Source: Peptoniphilaceae bacterium
Lineage (GTDB): Bacteria; Bacillota; Clostridia; Tissierellales; Peptoniphilaceae
Reading direction: 5' to 3'
DNA: 7,359 bases
Assembly: GCA_029983595.1 (NCBI GenBank)
Contig: JASBZD010000062.1
Location: forward strand, 1 to 7,359
Both the position numbers and the translations under genes were made by a program. Position 1 is the stretch's first letter. Every line of letters begins with the position of its first letter. The notes under the pieces were generated by a model, which was given only the letters and a program-made list of their open reading frames with translations, ran no database searches and had not been told where the DNA came from. This document shows, piece after piece, positions 5,753-7,359 of the stretch.

Positions 5753-6739
5753 ATGAGAATTATTTATGATTGTTTAGGCGGGGATAACGCTCCAGATGCG
5801 ATTATCGATGGCGCTATTAAATCTTATGAAAAATATAATATTACTCCAATTTTATGTGGAAAACCTGATGAGATAAAAGAATATCTTTCTTCTAAAAATA
5901 TAGAGAATAATTTTGAAATCCTAGAAGCTAATTCAAAAATAGAAAATGACGAAAAACCAGTTGTAGCTTTAAGAAGGAAAAAAGATTCTTCTATCGTAGT
6001 GGGGTTAAAATATCTTAAAGATGATAAAGCTGATGCATTTATTTCTGCAGGTAGCACAGGAGCTATTTTAGCTGGGGGATTATTTATAGTAAAAAAATTA
6101 GATAATGTGGATAGATCTCCAATTGCCACTTCTATACCGACTAAGTCTAATCCATTTTTACTTTTGGATGCTGGCGCTAATGTAGATATTGATGCTAAAA
6201 CTATTAATCAGTTTGCTACTTTAGGTACGATTTATCTAGAAAATGTAGAGAGTATAGAAAATCCTAAGGTTGGTCTTTTAAATAATGGCTCTGAAGAAGG
6301 AAAGGGAAATAAGCTTACTCTTGAGGCTTATAATCTCTTAAAAGAAAATAAAAATATTAATTTTATTGGAAATGTTGAGCCTACTACTATGCCTTTTGGT
6401 GGAGTGGATATAGTTGTAGCTGATGGTTTTGATGGAAATATTTTTATAAAAACTTATGAGGCTACTGGTGCTATGTTTATGAGTTCTATTAAAGAGATCT
6501 TAGGGTCTATTAAGGATGAAGAAGTAGTGGCGAAAATCCTACCATATATAAAAGAATATGGTTCTAGATTTGCGTCGTCTAGTGTAGGCGGTGCTCCGCT
6601 TTTAGGGCTTAATAAACCTGTTTTTAAAGCGCATGGTAGCTCTAGCGCAGAAGATATAGTTGGCGCTACTAACCAAGCTATAAAATATATTAAAAATAAT
6701 GTAACTAATATTATGGATGAAAAATTAAAGGAGATTTAA
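5753..6739 (+). CDS. plsX: Phosphate acyltransferase PlsX
   Basis: The 328-aa protein is full length for PlsX, which converts acyl-ACP and phosphate to acyl-phosphate, the donor used by PlsY in the first step of phosphatidic acid synthesis. It is a soluble protein that associates peripherally with the membrane in other bacteria. Motifs in order are GGDNAP (9-14), KPVVALRRKKDSS (68-80), SAGSTGA (98-104), LLDAGAN (137-143), NNGSEEGKGN (177-186), GNVEP (206-210), ADGFDGN (223-229) and AHGSSSAED (293-301). The usual DAMGGD opening reads DCLGGD here (C7, L8), a small variation. AAGGAGGAG three to four bases upstream supports the start. It heads an operon with acpP two bases downstream and rnc beyond; the acyl carrier protein next door carries the PlsX substrate. 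Confidence 0.97.
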   Translation: MRIIYDCLGGDNAPDAIIDGAIKSYEKYNITPILCGKPDEIKEYLSSKNIENNFEILEANSKIENDEKPVVALRRKKDSSIVVGLKYLKDDKADAFISAGSTGAILAGGLFIVKKLDNVDRSPIATSIPTKSNPFLLLDAGANVDIDAKTINQFATLGTIYLENVESIENPKVGLLNNGSEEGKGNKLTLEAYNLLKENKNINFIGNVEPTTMPFGGVDIVVADGFDGNIFIKTYEATGAMFMSSIKEILGSIKDEEVVAKILPYIKEYGSRFASSSVGGAPLLGLNKPVFKAHGSSSAEDIVGATNQAIKYIKNNVTNIMDEKLKEI

Positions 6740-6741
6740 GA

Positions 6742-6963
6742 ATGAAAAATAGAATTATGCAAATTATTGCTGAACAGTTTGAAATAGATTTAGAAGATTT
6801 AAATGAAGATATGAGCTTTTCTGATGATTTAGAAGCTGATTCAATTCAAATTATGGAACTTATTATGGAATTAGAAGAAGAGTTTGACACTGAGTTTGAT
6901 GAAGAGGATATTGAGTCGATAGAAACTATAGGTGATGTAATTGGTTACATCGAAAATATGTAA
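6742..6963 (+). CDS. acpP: Acyl carrier protein
   Basis: The 73-aa acidic helical protein matches ACP, which carries growing fatty acyl chains on a 4'-phosphopantetheine arm and supplies acyl-ACP to PlsX. The attachment serine is S34 in EADSIQIMEL. The usual DSL(D/E) motif reads DSIQ here, keeping Asp-Ser but replacing the Leu with Ile and the acidic residue with Gln. Helix III features DIESIETIGDVIGYIE close the protein. The start follows the plsX stop by two bases, with AAGGAG (6728-6733) eight bases upstream. Position between plsX and rnc is the standard place for the fatty-acid-synthesis ACP in Bacillota. The 3' end appears to contain the start and ribosome-binding site of rnc. Confidence 0.95.
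   Translation: MKNRIMQIIAEQFEIDLEDLNEDMSFSDDLEADSIQIMELIMELEEEFDTEFDEEDIESIETIGDVIGYIENM
6930..6936 (+). promoter_or_regulatory. Shine-Dalgarno within acpP for a TTG start of rnc
   Basis: AGGTGAT matches seven consecutive bases complementary to the 16S rRNA 3' end. Measured from its AGG, it sits about 8 bases before TTG 6941. The in-frame stop at 6938-6940 directly precedes the TTG, so no start further upstream is possible in this frame. Confidence 0.5.
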
Positions 6964-7359
6964 TAATTCTTTAGAGGCTCATAAAGAAAATATTATAAAT
7001 ACTTTGGGATATGAGTTTAAAGATGAGAGTTTTTTACTTTTATCTTTAATTCATAGCTCATATCGCAGAGAAAACCAAGTAAATATTGACAATGAAAAAT
7101 TAGAGTTTATTGGAGATGCTGTGCTGGATTTAATAGTCTCTAATTTTTTATTTAAAAATACTGAGTACTCTAAAAATGAAGGGGATCTGACAGTTTTTCG
7201 CTCTAAAATAGTAAAAGAGGAGTCTCTATATAAATTTGCTAAAAAGATTAATCTTTCAGATTTTATAATTGTCTCAGCATCTGGAAGATATATGAAAATT
7301 GAAGAGAATGTCTCTGTGCTAGCTGATTCTTTTGAGGCTCTTGTGGGCGCTATTTATCT
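6941..7359 (+). CDS. rnc: Ribonuclease III, N-terminal catalytic part (3' truncated by window)
   Basis: The 139 visible complete codons encode the RNase III endonuclease domain, which cleaves double-stranded RNA in rRNA processing and mRNA turnover. Seen are the first helix (about 11-35) and SLIHSSY near 35-41. The signature NEKLEFIGDAVLD (51-63) carries E52, E55 and D59. EGDLTVFRSKIV (80-91) and VLADSFEALVGAIY (126-139) carry D129 and E132, the expected Mg2+ ligands. The dsRNA-binding domain lies beyond the edge. The frame has no ATG or GTG before the conserved region. The only canonical starts are TTG at 6941, with an AGGTGAT block upstream, and TTG at 7004, which lacks a ribosome-binding site and would delete the first helix. 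I chose 6941, which overlaps acpP by 23 bases. The family call is firm; the start is less so. Confidence 0.93.
   Translation, partial: MVTSKICNNSLEAHKENIINTLGYEFKDESFLLLSLIHSSYRRENQVNIDNEKLEFIGDAVLDLIVSNFLFKNTEYSKNEGDLTVFRSKIVKEESLYKFAKKINLSDFIIVSASGRYMKIEENVSVLADSFEALVGAIY

Noticed and set aside
7004..7006. rnc start at TTG 7004
   Set aside because: No Shine-Dalgarno lies upstream and it would remove the conserved first helix of the RNase III domain.
1..7359. CRISPR array, insertion sequence, tRNA/rRNA, riboswitch or novel defence-type system
   Set aside because: I saw no spaced direct repeats, transposase, structured RNA gene or unexplained gene cluster; every sizeable stretch is covered by a recognised housekeeping gene.

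Overview
The window is a dense, AT-rich stretch of bacterial chromosome carrying only core housekeeping genes. Gene content and order point to a low-GC Gram-positive (Bacillota). The clostridial type of arrangement (ackA, DUF177, rpmF, plsX, acpP, rnc) and the protein style suggest an anaerobic coccus-like lineage such as Anaerococcus or Peptoniphilus. That genus-level guess is inference from memory, not a search. I see no mobile element, CRISPR array, tRNA, rRNA or sign of recent transfer, and no intergenic gap longer than about 90 bases.

Region 1 (1-2440, + strand) is the end of a tightly packed operon. It holds the 3' end of a PASTA-type Ser/Thr kinase gene (prkC/stk), then rsgA (ribosome assembly GTPase), rpe (ribulose-phosphate 3-epimerase) and thiN (thiamine pyrophosphokinase). 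Every junction overlaps (1, 1 and 8 bases). The operon ends at a hairpin that begins within the last codons of thiN. This is the classic Bacillota prkC-rsgA-rpe-thiN order.

Region 2 (2436-3608, - strand) is a single convergent gene for the tRNA(Met) cytidine acetate ligase TmcAL (YlbM family). Its start is best placed 18 bases inside the longest reading frame. It is divergent from ackA, and their apparent promoters overlap in an 89-base gap. An acetate-activating tRNA modification enzyme therefore sits beside acetate kinase. No pta gene is present in the window.

Region 3 (3629-5705, + strand) holds ackA with its own promoter. A DUF177/YceD gene follows, driven by a perfect-consensus promoter. 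Then comes rpmF (ribosomal protein L32, 59 aa), which has a full-length Shine-Dalgarno and a strong intrinsic terminator.

Region 4 (5707-7359, + strand) starts the phospholipid/fatty acid and RNase III operon: plsX, acpP and the 5' part of rnc. The rnc gene appears to start at a TTG inside acpP and runs off the window. The fabD and fabG genes found between plsX and acpP in Bacillus subtilis are absent here.

I did not find a previously undescribed system. The points worth a second look are regulatory or start-site details: overlapping divergent promoters, a consensus promoter framed by an inverted repeat, a TTG start for rnc, and a terminator sharing bases with a stop codon.
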